Source of the DNA: Erythrobasidium yunnanense
Taxonomy: Eukaryota > Basidiomycota > Cystobasidiomycetes > Erythrobasidiales > Erythrobasidiaceae
Direction of reading: 5' to 3'
Assembly: GCA_001600175.1 (NCBI GenBank)
Contig: BCJC01000003.1
Location: 682,001 to 746,000 of the forward strand
Length of the DNA: 64,000 bases
Shown piece after piece: positions 44,933 to 56,819 of the stretch (positions are counted from its first letter, which is position 1; the number at the start of each line of letters is the position of its first letter). The translations under genes and the position numbers were made by a program. The notes under the pieces are model-generated. The model made no database searches and had not been told where the DNA came from. It saw only the letters and a list, made by a program, of their open reading frames with translations.

Positions 44933-47229
44933 TTACATATAGGGTCGATGAGGATACTGCGCGTGTTGGTTCTCATAATAATAATGTTGACCATGAGCTA
45001 TTGGGTCATTATTGACATAGTCTGGAAAGGGAAAGCCTGCATGCTGTTGTTGATGCTGCGTATGCTGTTGGTGGCTGTGATCTGCATCGCTAACGAAGAT
45101 TTGAGGCGGAGCAGGCGATTCATACGGAATAGCATGTTGTTTATTCTGATTCTGGTTTCCGCCATAGTAAATCGCGTCGTTGTAGTTATTAGCATATTCA
45201 GAAGAAGGCCAGCTGTTATTGTTGTTATTTCGGGAATTCGAAGTCTGCTGGCGCAGCGCAGCTAAGTTGGGCGGAGGTGGTGGGATTACAGGTAGGGGCG
45301 GAAGAGCAGATGGACGAGGTGGTCTTGGAGGCCTGAATGATTTTCGTATGTTCTGCCATAGGGAGGATTGCCTAGGAGGCGCTGCCACTGCTGCTGCTGG
45401 TAGCATGTCTTGACTAGAATCTTGCGAGTGAGCATCAGAATAACTGTCGGAAGAAAGGCCTGCGGCTTTCTCTTGCGGGTTACCATCGCCATCAATTCCT
45501 AGGTTCTCAGAATCATCCTCCCGCTTCTTCTTCTGCTTGACGAAGAAGAACCTTGTCGCTACAGCCAATCCAAGTAGAGTAACACCTACCATCGAGCAGA
45601 TGATAGCTGTATTTGTTCGTTTCTGTTTCTTCCGCTTAGCTTCTTCATCTTGTTCTGTAAAGCTTTGACCTTCGCTATATGCTGTTCCAGCACTAAGAGC
45701 GCCAATGGCGGACTCAGTAGGACCGCTAGCTGATGACGAAGCGCCGGAGCTGGAATGCGAATGTGCAGAGGAATGAGCGTGGTCATGCGGAGAGGAGGTT
45801 GGAGAGGCTGCATCTGTAGAACTGCTGTCGGTGCCGGTCATGAGTGTAGAAGCATCGCTGTACAGAGGAGTTTTGGAAGATATACCAGCTGCGATACCGC
45901 CGAAGGCTTCGGAAAACCCGCCATTTGCTAGCGATTCAGAGCCGCTAGTCTGCGAGGCTGTATTTGGCGTGTCGGTAGCAGAGGAAGACGCACTTTGCGA
46001 GGCTGTAGTCTTGGTAGTCGGGGCATGCCTGGTCGTACTTTCGGAGTCTGGAGATGAGCCCGTTGCGGAGTCGACGGCTGATTCAGTAATAGAGTTCGAT
46101 GAGTTTGTACCAGGTATCGCATCCTCGCTTGACGACGGCGAAATGTGTGAAGTAGATGATGATGGCATAGCTTCTTGGGTTGTTCTAGTAGGCTCATCCT
46201 TCGTGAATGTAGGCCTATCCGAGCTTCTTGTTCCAGAAGAAGTACGGTCAGTAATAGGCTGTTTCTCAGGTGTAGTAGTGGTAGATGCTGATGGAGCGAT
46301 ATATGAAGAAGCAGGTGGCTGCGATATTGACGAAGTGGCACTCCTAGAAGGCTCCGGCTTCGGGTCCGTTGTGCTCGGAGACGGGCTAGGATTATTTGTT
46401 GGCTGTCTGCTCGGTGTACTTGTGGCTGTCTCGATTGGTTGCGTCGTAGATGATGGTGATGCTCTCGTGGTGGTGCTGGTGCTGCTGGGCGCAGGATTGG
46501 TGGTGGAAGTGCTTGCTGATGGCCTGGCTGTCGTGGGTAAAGCAGATGATGATTTGAGAGGCGGAGGCGGAGGCGGAGGAGGAGCTGCTGACGATGTCTT
46601 GGCCTCCGTCTTGGTGGTAGAAGACAACGTAGAGGAGGGCGTTGTCGATGTCGATGAAGACGAGGACGAAGGAGAGGAAGGCGATGGTGGAGGAGCAGCA
46701 CCATCCTTGAGCGTGTCCACCTTGAAAGGGCCATTGACCGATCCTTTGCTCGCCCATCCAGGCACGATTAGTCCAGCAGGCGTCTTCCCTGTGAACTGGA
46801 CCTTATCCTGCGATGTACAGTGTGTAGCCCACGTTTTGAACTCCTCTACCGGTCCTGTCCTTCCTTGACATAGCGCGCACACTCTTAGCAAGTTGTATTC
46901 TACCAAGTTGCACAAGCAGTCATCTTGCTTGCCTGGCCCACCATAGCCTGGTGCACCTGCTGGAAGCACTTGGAAAGGCTGCTGTGATCCACATGCTGTG
47001 TTGAGCGTACTTGCGACCGCACAGGGTGACTTGCCACCCGAGTTGTAGGCCCTGCGGAGATGCACGGTCGCATCAGCTTGCACTCACGCGGCAGGAGCGG
47101 CGACACTACACACCACTTATAGTCATCTCCTGTACACTCTGCATTCTGCGCTGACGCTGGGAGGGCATGAAGGGCAGCGATAAAGGCGACGATGAAGAGA
47201 GGAAGGAGGAGCTTGTGCTCGAGGGGCAT
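44933..47229 (-). CDS. Cys-rich Ser/Thr-stalk membrane protein (basidiomycete type)
   Basis: The signal peptide MPLEHKLLLPLFIVAFIAAL is followed by a small Cys module: CTGDDYKW, then after an intron at 47052-47113 AYNSGGKSPCAVASTLNTAC, CLCNLVEYNLLRVCALCQG and ATHCTSQ. This matches the W-x(F/Y)NS-x2-SPC...CxC...YxLxxACxxCQG pattern of basidiomycete surface proteins. About 350 residues of Ser/Thr/Pro stalk lead to one membrane helix (TAIICSMVGVTLLGLAVATR) and a cytosolic tail of about 190 residues that ends in a His/Gln/Asn/Tyr-rich stretch. About 750 residues in all. It probably sits in the plasma membrane with the Cys domain in the wall. Confidence 0.8.
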
Positions 47230-47922
47230 GCCAGTTTCGAGGCTGAATGATCACGCCAGCTTCACTCGAGTCTTGACAAGGTAGTTCGATGAAGCCAGCG
47301 CGCTCGGAAGTCATCAGCTTGCACCACCATCAGCTCTCTGGGTTGTCGCCCAGCATCCGGCCCAACGAGGCAGCCTTTGTATGCATTGCTGTATCGTTGC
47401 TCGCTTCTTGCTGATACATCGACACGTCCATAGCTGCGCTGTTCCTCAACGCGTAAACGAGCTTGTCATCGTCCGAAAAAAAAGCCAAACTTTGCTGGAG
47501 ATTGAGGGCACTTCCCTTGCCTTCGTGACCACTCGCGAGACAGGGATGAGATGATATTAGGCTATTCCTCTAGTTCAATCTACTCAATATACCCGTTCTG
47601 TCACCCGGGAATCTCGGAACTCGCAAATGAGATGAGAATGAGATGAGATGAGACGGGGCTCGGAGGAGGTGAGACAAGTGGAATAGCTAAACACGTTACG
47701 ACGCATCAAAGCCAAAGCTAAACGACGTGCGACGAGGAGAATCCCAGCTAATCCAGATGCAGAGCCAAACTATGCGACCTCCTGGATGGACTAACAACCC
47801 CTGGCTATGCAGGCCGAATGGAAATGCTGGATTAAATCACAAGCTCTCTTCTTCTTCTCTCTTCATCCTGACCCTCTTAATAAACAACCTCCGTTCATAG
47901 CTATCCTCGTCTTGCGCTAGAC
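47230..47922. other. Intergenic between divergent genes
   Basis: About 690 bp holding two divergent promoters. A short degenerate GAGAT/GATGA repeat lies at about 47627-47660. Confidence 0.5.
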
Positions 47923-49417
47923 ATGGCAGACACAGCTTCCCCTTCGATGGCGACTCCAGACTTGATAGACGGCCGCTCGCCCACCGAGATTGCACGATAC
48001 ATGGTCGTCTACTATGCTGTGTTGTACGGCATAGTTTACTACGACTGGATCGTTCTCTTGACAAAGGAGTACCGCAAGATCTGGCGCGCAGACTGGTCAC
48101 TTGCAAAAGTAGCATATTTGTTCAATCGATACTGCATGCTCGCTCTCACTATCGTCGTGTTTGCAGGTGAGTAAATTTACAATCGATAGCTTCAGAGTAA
48201 CGAGAAGGCTGATGTTTCTGTCTTCAATGTCTTCTAGGCCTCGGCATGAACAGAGAGACATCAGGATGTAAATCACTCCTAGGCTGGCAGAACGCTTTCC
48301 CAGTCCTCGTATACTTCTTCAGCGGCTTCATCCTCATCCTGCGCTGCTATGGTGCGTCCTCACTCACTCTCCACACGCTCGCCCATTCTGACCTTTCTCT
48401 CGTGTCATCAGCTATCTGGGGTCGCAGCAAGATCGTAGCAGGCGTTCTCTGTGCTCTACATTTCTCGCACGTCGCAGTCGCCGGATGGACAGTCACGCAG
48501 TGCGCCATGCCGTATCAGAGACGTCAATACCAAATTGACCATGCGAATGCAGAGCCGAAACAATCCGCTTCGAAGGACAAGGCCCGTGCATACCCAAAGA
48601 CACGATGATCATGTCTGCTTTCTATACCTGCGTGAGCACTTTATCGTTTGGCCGTCTCTGCTGCTTCTCTATGCTCATATATCTTTGATTTCACAGTTCA
48701 CTTCCCTCGTCTTCGATTTTGTCGCTAGCGGTCTGGCATTATGGCGATCGTGCATGGTGAAGAAGCAATATAACGCTGCGGGCATCACTTCCACAGTCAT
48801 GGACAACATCGTCAGGGTGCGTCGCGCCCCGTGTATTCGATGAAAAAGCATTAGCTGATTATTGTGTCTATCGGATAGAACGGCACTTTGTATATCGTAG
48901 GCACGGTCTTCGCTACCTGCCTCAACATGTCTTTCCGCTTCTTGTGTGTTCTCACTCTACACACACCATGACAAAGAGTACAGCACTGAGTTCGAGCTTG
49001 TGAATCAGGTCCGCCCGCAACTTCCATACTCCCATGGAAGGCTATGCAGGGGGGAATCTGTGCGTCGCCTTGGGCAGTATTCTCGCTTCTCGACTCGCGT
49101 TATCCCTAAAAATCGACGAGCCGGACTCGAAATCCTCCTCCCATCTCCTCTCTTCCTCAAAAGACGGCTCCTCCTCCCATGCTACATCCAGGACGTTTGA
49201 AGCTTCTCGAGGCAGTAAGACTATCGCTGATGGAGGAGTAGGAACGGGCGTGTCCCAGGTAGCAGTTACGATTTCCACGCAGACTTGTGTCGACTCGCCT
49301 AGTATTGGAGAAAGGGAGAAGAAAGTCTGGTTGAGCGATAGTGATGAGGATGTGGAGATGCAGAGCTTGGATAGCAGAGCTGGGAACGCACCTATCGAAA
49401 ATACAGTCAGGCAATGA
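47923..49417 (+). CDS. DUF6533 multi-pass membrane protein
   Basis: About six exons. The N-terminal domain RYMVVYYAVLYGIVYYDWIV, then RKIWRADWSLAKVAYLFNRY, is the DUF6533 signature (membrane helix, W-x2-x-W-S-x2-K-x-L/A-FLxNRY). Later exons give FPVLVYFFSGFILILRCY, KIVAGVLCALHFSHVAVAGW, FTSLVFDFVASGLALWRS and NGTLYIVGTVFATCLN. The last intron (GTGTGT donor) joins FRFL to SARNFHTPMEGYAG and LCVALGSILASRLALSL. About seven helices result, followed by a Ser-rich cytosolic tail. Such proteins are abundant in basidiomycetes; a receptor-like role has been suggested by their seven-helix layout but is unproven. Confidence 0.75.
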
Positions 49418-50971
49418 GCGCTTCATCCACGACTTTAATCAAGGGTCGGGCAAGCACACAAATTTCCTATCTCTATCTAGTAAAGGCAGGCGGAAGCGCC
49501 GATGAGTCACAAATGACTTTGGGGGAGCCTCTCAAGAAGCTGGACAACTCCTATACTTCTATTCTTTCAGCAACTCAGGTCGCAAGCACTGTATCGATAT
49601 TCTGGGTTTCTCTACTTCTGGGTCAGCTCAATTCCACTCTCTGCCCTATCTATAACTTCAAGGTCTTCTACGCGGGCTACAACAGCAAGCAGCTATCTAT
49701 TTTCTCCTATTCTTATTTGGACAGAGGCGCTATTACAGAGGCAGCTCTCGCCTACGACATTCGTTCTACTCTTTACTACTACTTCAAAGCAGTCAATTGT
49801 GCAAACATTCGAAAATGTATCTATTTCAGTTTCTTCTATACAAATTACAAGTTGACAGCGGAATAGAGATGCGCATATCGCTGTGCGTAAGACTGCTTAC
49901 AGACCTTTGCAGGATCTAGCGACAAAGCCTCCTTCCCTCCCCAATATTCGGAGAAACCGATGTGGCAGTCGCTGTCTTTTCCAACAGCAGAGTGCGTAGA
50001 CCCGCCTTTCTCCTTTAGAGACTTCGAACTGAATGCCTCTTCGACTGTTTCCTGCTCTCTCCTCTCGTCCCTTTCAATATAAGGCTCGCTTCCGACACCT
50101 GTCAAACCTTTGTCAAGACTCTCAGACCCCCTGGCAAGCTGCAGCTTCAACTCTCACGCTGATCTCGCATGCATTGTCTACCCAAAGATCATGGCCAATA
50201 ACGCACACCAGAACGACAGCCGCTCTCTGTCATCATGACACTCCATCAATGCACTGAGACAGACCTTTGTATAGGGCGATGCCACCTGTCGACCGCTGTC
50301 TGCACTGAAGCTGCGACTCCCACCTCTACTGCTTGCCTCTCAGTCAACATGAGGCGTATCATCACAGATCGCAAGGCTCGATGTTCGAACAGCTCGATCA
50401 TCGACCAACCTACCCGTCCTGCCTCTCCTTCTTCCGCGCGGGACAGGCCCCTGCTGGCGAGGGATGTCGTGTCTGTTCCCTCTATGCCTCCGATGCTGAC
50501 AATTCGACGATTCTAGGTTCTGGAAGCCAATGCCTCCGCCTTGCTGAGTCAATGACTTGCATATGGCTTTCGCTTGGGCACATGTTTTGCCGCTTTGCTT
50601 GCATCCTGTCAATGACCCAGCTGTCCTCATTGCATTTCAGTAGACATGCGTGCGTAGGCCGCGGTCTCGATGCAAATTGTGCTGCCTCAGTGAGCGCACT
50701 CATCATGCGTTTTCCGTCCTGGTCCAACGTGTCAAGCTGACTATCTGCTAGTGTAGGACTGTCCGACTTGCTGCTCAAGGGGCCAGCTACACACTGCCGA
50801 TGAAGCGTAAACGAAAGACATCGCCAGAACCTTTTGCCAGGGTATAAAAGCCAGCACAATTCAGCTCTCGTCTCTTGCTTCTGCTTTCTTCACTCAAGTA
50901 TCTCTTGATTATTACATCTCATCCCCATCCCATCCATCTCCAAACACATTCATAACCCAACAGCTTTAAGC
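49418..50971. other. Long region without a resolved gene, promoter at right end
   Basis: About 1.55 kb. Open frames of up to 150 codons exist on both strands; one at 50333-50740 has some Cys-containing, coding-like sequence, but no spliced model holds. The right end carries the TATA box and CT-rich leader of the zinc-ribbon gene. Confidence 0.4.
50843..50850 (+). promoter_or_regulatory. TATA box of zinc-ribbon paralog B
   Basis: GGGTATAAAAGCC about 125 bp before ATG 50972, followed by a CT-rich leader. Confidence 0.6.
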
Positions 50972-51544
50972 ATGAGCTCTAACAACTTCAAGCCTACCAC
51001 CTCCAAGGGTTACACTAACCGACGAGAGTCTGTCGACTCGGAGACAAGACCTACGATCCGTGCCATGAGATCGAGCTCGTCAGGGTCAACCGACAGTAGA
51101 CACCCTAAGTCCCGTCAAGCCTCGGCAAGGTCCAGAGAATCCCTTACGGGATCTGAAGCATCCAACGAGTCCCTGCATGTCAAGGAATCTGGAGGTCGCC
51201 AGCCCAACTATGCTGGATCAGCTGGTCTACCGGACCGCTTCAGATCTTCTGCTGCTGGAGAACGTGGAGAACGTCCTAGTGCCTCTCGAACGGGCAGCTC
51301 AGATATCGGTGGCAGCGCAGGCAGACCTTCCACTTCTCCTCGTCGCCCGTCTGCATCGGCCTCTCAAACAGGCTTCCCGCCCATCAATGAGGCTGCCAAG
51401 AAGAAGAAGAGACACACGTATACGTGGCAGTGCTGCCAGTGTGGATGTCCAAGTATACCGTACCACCAGAACTGGTGCCCAAATGGCAACTGTCCTCACA
51501 CTCGAGACGGCAACTGCACAATCACAAAGCATCAAATCAGTTAA
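50972..51544 (+). CDS. Zinc-ribbon protein, paralog B
   Basis: A single open frame of 190 residues, MSSNNFKPTTSKGYTNRRES. The first 145 residues are Ser/Arg-rich and disordered. The C-terminal domain KKKKRHTYTWQCCQCG, then CPSIPYHQNWCPNGNCPHTR and CTI, resembles paralog A at 41725-42177, with the same KKKK lead, the W-x-CC-x-CG pair, an Ile/Tyr spacer and later cysteines. The rear cysteine spacing has diverged. The product is probably a small zinc-binding protein; location and partners are unknown. Start and TATA box positions mirror those of paralog A. Confidence 0.7.
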   Translation: MSSNNFKPTTSKGYTNRRESVDSETRPTIRAMRSSSSGSTDSRHPKSRQASARSRESLTGSEASNESLHVKESGGRQPNYAGSAGLPDRFRSSAAGERGERPSASRTGSSDIGGSAGRPSTSPRRPSASASQTGFPPINEAAKKKKRHTYTWQCCQCGCPSIPYHQNWCPNGNCPHTRDGNCTITKHQIS

Positions 51545-52037
51545 ACTCTGATACGCCTACAGCTATACATACATAGCTTCAAAAACGGATGCAATCTTCA
51601 TCCTTCTACCTCTCGCCTTACCTCCTGCCTGCTATCGACTGCCTCCTATCTCCTCTCTATCTGCTTTTGTGGTGTTCTCCTGTAGAGCATCGCAATAATA
51701 TTTCCTGCAATGCTTTCTCTTTCGTTCCCGATGCCTTTCTTCTTGCATCCTGAGAGTTGCTTGCAATTGGTTGAGACGACTGATCCTTCCGTATCATTTG
51801 CTCTTCTCTTTTGCCTGCGGGACGGAAGCCGGCTTAAGCACAAGTGAGAGAGCGATGAGCTCAGTTGTAGACGTACCGTTCGAGAATCGTCGAGCAGAAG
51901 CTCACCGAATTGTTGCCAGTCACTCGGGACACGTGACCGTCGTTGCAGATGCGGGGCACCTATAATGCGTTTGCTATCTGTCTTCTTTCGCTTCTTCCTT
52001 ACAGCTACATCGTATAGAGCATTACTTTGCCAGCAGG
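51545..52037. other. Intergenic
   Basis: 3' region of paralog B and promoter of the dehydrogenase. No element recognised. Confidence 0.5.
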
Positions 52038-53334
52038 ATGGCGGAAGCACCGCTGCTGCCCAAGACGATGCGAGCGGTGGTGCTCCGCAACAGCCAGCAT
52101 GTCGAAGTGATGAATGTACCAACACCACACATCCGACATGGAACAGATGCAATCATCAAAGTACAACGAACAGGCTTATGCGGGTGCATGAAGCTCGCTC
52201 TTCGTCGAGAGTCTTCCCAGGAACTGAAAGAATGCTTTTTTGATGGGAAACAGGTCTGATCTGCACGACTACCGTGGACATCACACAAAGACGTACAACT
52301 TCATAATGGGGCATGAAGCGTGTGGAAAAGTCGTACAGGTCGGAAACAAGATCAACAATTTCAAAGTCGGGGATTCGGTAGTAGTCGCGTTCACGACTTC
52401 GTGCGGTAAGTTCATATCTCACCCGTACCAAGAAAGACATACTCATGGGCTATGATTCCGGCTCCAAGGCGCCTGCTTCTACTGCAAACTCGGCAGTACC
52501 TCACGCTGCGAAGTCAGTCAAGCACTGGGTAGCCCAGCGACAGCAGGCGCACAAGCAGAATATCTGCGGGTTCCAAACGCAGACACGTCTATGTTCCACG
52601 TCCCTGAAGATGTTCCGATGGACCTGATGACGCTCATGGCTGCGAACCTGCCTACGGGCTATATGGTAGCTGCGAATGCAGCAGCTGGACAGCCTAGTAA
52701 AGGAGGAGTGTGTGTCGTTATTGGCTGCGGTCCGGTATGTCTCCTCCGATGAAGATAGGAGTTATTTCTGATCATAAGATTTCGGCAGGTCGGGCTTTGT
52801 GCCATAACATGTGCCAGTATCTTCTTCGACAAAGTATACGCGTTCGACATCTCGGAAGTGCGGCGCAAAGCAGCCGAGAAACACGGTGCGATCGCTCTTC
52901 CTCTAGACAAGCTCCGCGACCAAGTCCTTTTACAGACGAATGGGAGAGGTGCAGATGCTATCTTGGAGATAGTGGGCCATCCAAGTGCTATGCAAACTGC
53001 TATGCGCTTAGTCAGGCCGTGTGGAATCATAAGTAGTTGTGGTATGCATACGCATGCAGTAGTCTTGAATGGTCCAGCGCTGTTCAACAAGAAGTAGATA
53101 GTCTGCTGAATATGATGTGAATGCGCTAAGAGCTCTTCTAGCATCCGCTTCCAATTCGGTCGATGTTCCGTGCCAATGTACTTCAAAGACGCATTGGAAG
53201 TGCTGCGATCCCAGAAGGAGCTGTTTAGCACGTTTATCCAGCACACCGTAAGCTTGGAAGAAGCGCCGACTTACTATCATTATTTCGAACAAGGCAAAAT
53301 TGGGAAGGTGGTTTTCAAGTTTGACGAGGCCTAA
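52038..53334 (+). CDS. Zinc-dependent alcohol dehydrogenase (MDR family)
   Basis: Five exons. MAEAPLLPKTMRAVVLRNSQ begins the catalytic domain. The first intron joins GLCG to SDLHDYRGHH, giving the zinc-ligand cysteine and the GHEACGKV block with the histidine and glutamate ligands. CGACFYCKLGSTSRC supplies the four structural-zinc cysteines. GVCVVIGCGPVGLC is the Rossmann dinucleotide loop. The last exon begins IRFQFGRCSVPMYFKDALEV and ends KVVFKFDEA. About 370 residues. The enzyme oxidises or reduces alcohols and aldehydes with NAD(P); the lack of specific substrate markers prevents closer naming, though the CGxCxYCxxG/S-x3-RC pattern is seen in formaldehyde-dehydrogenase-like members. Confidence 0.88.
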
Positions 53335-54262
53335 GAAAGCAGATATCCAGATAGAAAGCTGCCAGATAGGGTTTGGAGAAGAGTGTAAAGACGGCGAGTG
53401 AGATGAGATAGTCAAGAGAGATCTATGATGGGCTCAAGGGTTGGGGAAAAGGAGGGGAATTGGGTGTTGAATGGCTGAGGAAGGAACCAAAAGAATGTAG
53501 CAATAGGAATATGGGCACGGCTCTCATCTCAGGCTGGTGTATATGGAAAGATTGGAATGACAGAGCATTGCGAAATCGGGTCCGCTTGGATGGCTCTCCT
53601 CGTTCGTTGCGTTCTGTCGCATTGAAGTATACCGGTACGATGAAAGAGAGGGCAAAGCTAGCACTGTCACGTTTAAGAAAGAGAAGATATCGTGTCAATG
53701 GCGCTTGAACAGCTTGCAGGAGCGCAGCGAACGGCGAGCCATCATCATGCAAGTGGAAGAGGATCGAAAGCTTGCTGATATAAGAGTCGAGGCAAGAAGC
53801 TGAGAGTCTGAAGAAGAAGAAGAAGAAGAAGCAGGAAGACGCAACGATGATGACGCGATGTGCTGGAGATACGCGGACGCTATGCGACCTCCTTCTTTTT
53901 CATGAAGCGGGTTCCCAAAGCGTGATCCGAGGAGATTCATGCTGATGAGGGAAGGCCCGACATCAAGAGGGCTTCTTCTTCTTCTTCTGGATTCTCATCT
54001 GAAACATCACCCATCCTCTGACCCTGGTGTTTCATCGTTATCTTATCTATTCCCGGATCTCCGTTCCTGGCCCAGTTGCAGTCCAGCTAGCTGCCAAAGC
54101 TGCCCTGACAACTGAACAACTGGCCGACCAAACAAACATCGATCAGACTGGTCATTCAACGAAGGTCGAGATTTCACGCTCGTTCTGTCTCTTCTCAGCT
54201 TCTCTTCTTTCATCTCTTGTCTTTCATCCCATCTATATCACCTGCACAGTCTGGTCCATGCA
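53335..54262. other. Intergenic
   Basis: About 930 bp. A short AAG tract lies at about 53814-53835, and a CTT tract at about 53968-53985. Open frames here have no recognisable content. Confidence 0.45.
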
Positions 54263-56819
54263 ATGAACACTTCAACACTCCATGATGCTGCTACAACACC
54301 TCACCGCGACCACCAATACAGAAGATCAACCGCAGGAGTAGGCAGCTCAGCCATGGTCAGCTCGCCCTCCAATACATCCACTTCAAGCAGCGACACAATC
54401 ATGTCTCTATCACCTCGCCTATCAGACGGCGATGAATCCTTCTCACCACGCCTCGGCGCCTACATGGCCTCGAAAAGTCCGCCAACCAGCGCATACTCCA
54501 GCAAACAGAGCAGCAGGCAGTCATCACCCACGCGAAGGGCACGCAGGCATCGAAGATACTTGAACAAACTAGCTATCATCCTTCCACGACCGCTGAAACC
54601 ACTCGCGTCATCCGTACCAAGGTTGATAGGCACGTTCGCAGCTGCTCTCTTCCTACTCCTTTTATGTCTGTCGATGATGTCGGGCAACATAGACTCGTCG
54701 AAAGTAGCGGTGGTAGCGCTACCAGGCGTCCTCGATACGGCGGCGCGAGCGACCGAAAAGTTGGGAGCGCTCGTTAAGCGGGCAGAACAGTACCCCTTGA
54801 TGGCGCAGGAGGATAAAGCTACAGGCATGAGTGATGAGGATTTGGTGCAAGAGGAGGAAGAAGAAGGGTCAGAAGTCGAGGTAGATGACGAGATAGCCCC
54901 TCGAAAAGACGAGAGAACACGTCGACGAGAAGAGACGTCTAAGGCCGCGCAGTGTAAAGAATGCACAACATTCGGGAATAGAGGTTGCGATCCAGAAGGG
55001 TATCCAAAAGGTGGAGATATGCTGGTATCGGGAGCACCCACGCCGTACTTCAGAGGTGAGTTCGGGCAGCGGCTGCCTGTCAAATCTGGCTGATATAGGT
55101 CTCTCTCTTCTATCAGACAATCTGTTGAAGGACAAGAAGTACCTGACATTCGGAAGTACGCTGTCCCTCCCATCTTTCGTATCACGGACGGAGACTGACG
55201 TGCTTTCTACCTCTTCTGCCTTCCAGTGATGAATGGTTTCTGTACGCTTCTCCCACTATTTCCATTACGATGATTCTCGCTCATGCTTCGGATCTCCTCA
55301 GCCTCCCAATTCCTAGCCGTCGCGAACGGTATCTACCTTTCGAAACTGGCAGACCGCGTTCCTGTCATTCCACCATTCGCCGCCAGTCCCGGCATGGACC
55401 GACATTCCGCTGGGTACTTAGGCTTCTCGAAGATCTTCGATGTTCCGCGCCTCGAGTCGCTCATCCGGCATCCCATCCAAGACTGGCAAAACGTGAAAAT
55501 AGCAGCTGAGCAAGTCTCATCCCTCAACGATCAAAGTGATAACGAAGAGTTTAAGGATGAGAGTGTGAGAAAGAAGAAGTTGAACAGTGTGAAGAGGGAG
55601 AAGATATCGTGTTGGAGTCTATGGGCTGCTCAAATGCCGTCGACCGGAGGCAAACCTGCAGGATCGGCAGTACAGCATCATCTTGGACTGGATATTGAAT
55701 ACTGGCAAGCTCCTCTACACTATTCGCATCCTCCGCAAGAGTAAGTACACTTTCCACTTATTGCGAGGAGCTGGAATTGCGCGCTGACATGTTGTGTCTG
55801 TGTCTGAACAGCCGACATATACGCTATTGGGACCTTGTCCTGCTAGACAACGATATCGACAATGCTAAATCGAAACAATTAAGCTTGGTAGCGAAGGATA
55901 AGCGAGAGGCACTCTCAGAGAATGGTCAAAGACCTCTTAAAAATGCCGACCTACCACTGCCTCCTGAAGATCAGCTTCTCTGCTACGACACACTGTGAGC
56001 TTACTCCATCCTCCATCAATGATGCAGAGTATGGTGCTAAGGTTCACATCGCTTGTTAGCTTCTATACCGCTGCGACTGGACCGATGGAGTGGTGGCAGC
56101 CTCATGCACCCGTCTGGAAAGCCGTTGGCAGATACGCACACTGGCATCCAGATATCGACGCGCTTGCAGATACCTACCTCCGGCATCTTCTGGAGACGGA
56201 TGTCGGCGTGATCCCAGACGTGAGTTCCCCATCCTTGTACGACTCCTTTCCTGGACTATCCTGACACGGCCTTGAAACAGTTTATAAGCGTTCATATCCG
56301 CCGTAGCGACTTCAAGAAAGCATGCAAGGACTCTTCGAATCCAGAATCCTGCTATCCACCTATCGAGCTCTACAAGTCTTCCATCCATAAAGTCCGAGAC
56401 GAGCTGCTTGACAGGAAAGGATCCTACACCAAGAACGTCATCGTCACTACGGACGAGGACGATGAGATGTTCTTAGCGCAACTCGAACATATAGGATGGA
56501 GAGTCGTCAATCATAGAAAGATGAAGACGGTGGAGACTTATGGAAGTATCTGGTGGCCTGTCGTCCTGGATGCTGTAAGTCTGCACACACTCAGACAGAG
56601 GTCAAGGCTGACTTGGATACACAGGCTGTACAATCAAGAGGCAGTGCATTCGTAGGCACTGACAGATCAGTCATGTCTTTACTCGCTGCCAAGCGTGTAG
56701 AGGAATGGTACGTCTTTCCTTTGAGCATACGTCACTCGGCTAGTGTTCTGACCTTTCTTGATTTTGCAACCAGGAATAATGGACCATGGGAACTCGTCAA
56801 GTGGTCTCCTCCAAAATAG
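54263..56819 (+). CDS. GDP-fucose O-fucosyltransferase-like type II membrane protein
   Basis: About nine exons and about 720 residues. The first 110 residues are a Ser/Arg-rich cytosolic part, followed by one membrane anchor (LIGTFAAALFLLLLCLSMMS) and an acidic stem. The lumenal domain begins KKYLTFGM-MNGF-SSQFLAVA, which uses a 15-nt exon (55227-55241) to supply the MNGF residues, then NGIYLSKLADRVPVIPPF. Further hallmarks are ISVHIRRSDFKKAC, the sugar-nucleotide binding His-Arg motif, and the last exons RGSAFVGTDRSVMSLLAAKR and NNGPWELVKWSPP. This fits the fungal O-FucT-like family in the Golgi. Whether it transfers fucose is unknown, since many fungi lack fucose. Confidence 0.82.

Noticed and set aside
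45831-46868. 345-codon open frame on the plus strand
   Set aside because: It mirrors the Ser/Thr-rich stalk of the minus-strand membrane protein; its Val/Gly/Asp composition is the complement of that low-complexity sequence.
49414-49866. 150-codon open frame just after the DUF6533 gene
   Set aside because: It overlaps the end of that gene, has no domain, and its start lies inside the previous stop region. Probably the 3' untranslated region.
53814-53835. AAG tract as a functional repeat
   Set aside because: A short simple repeat in an intergenic region, with no further structure.
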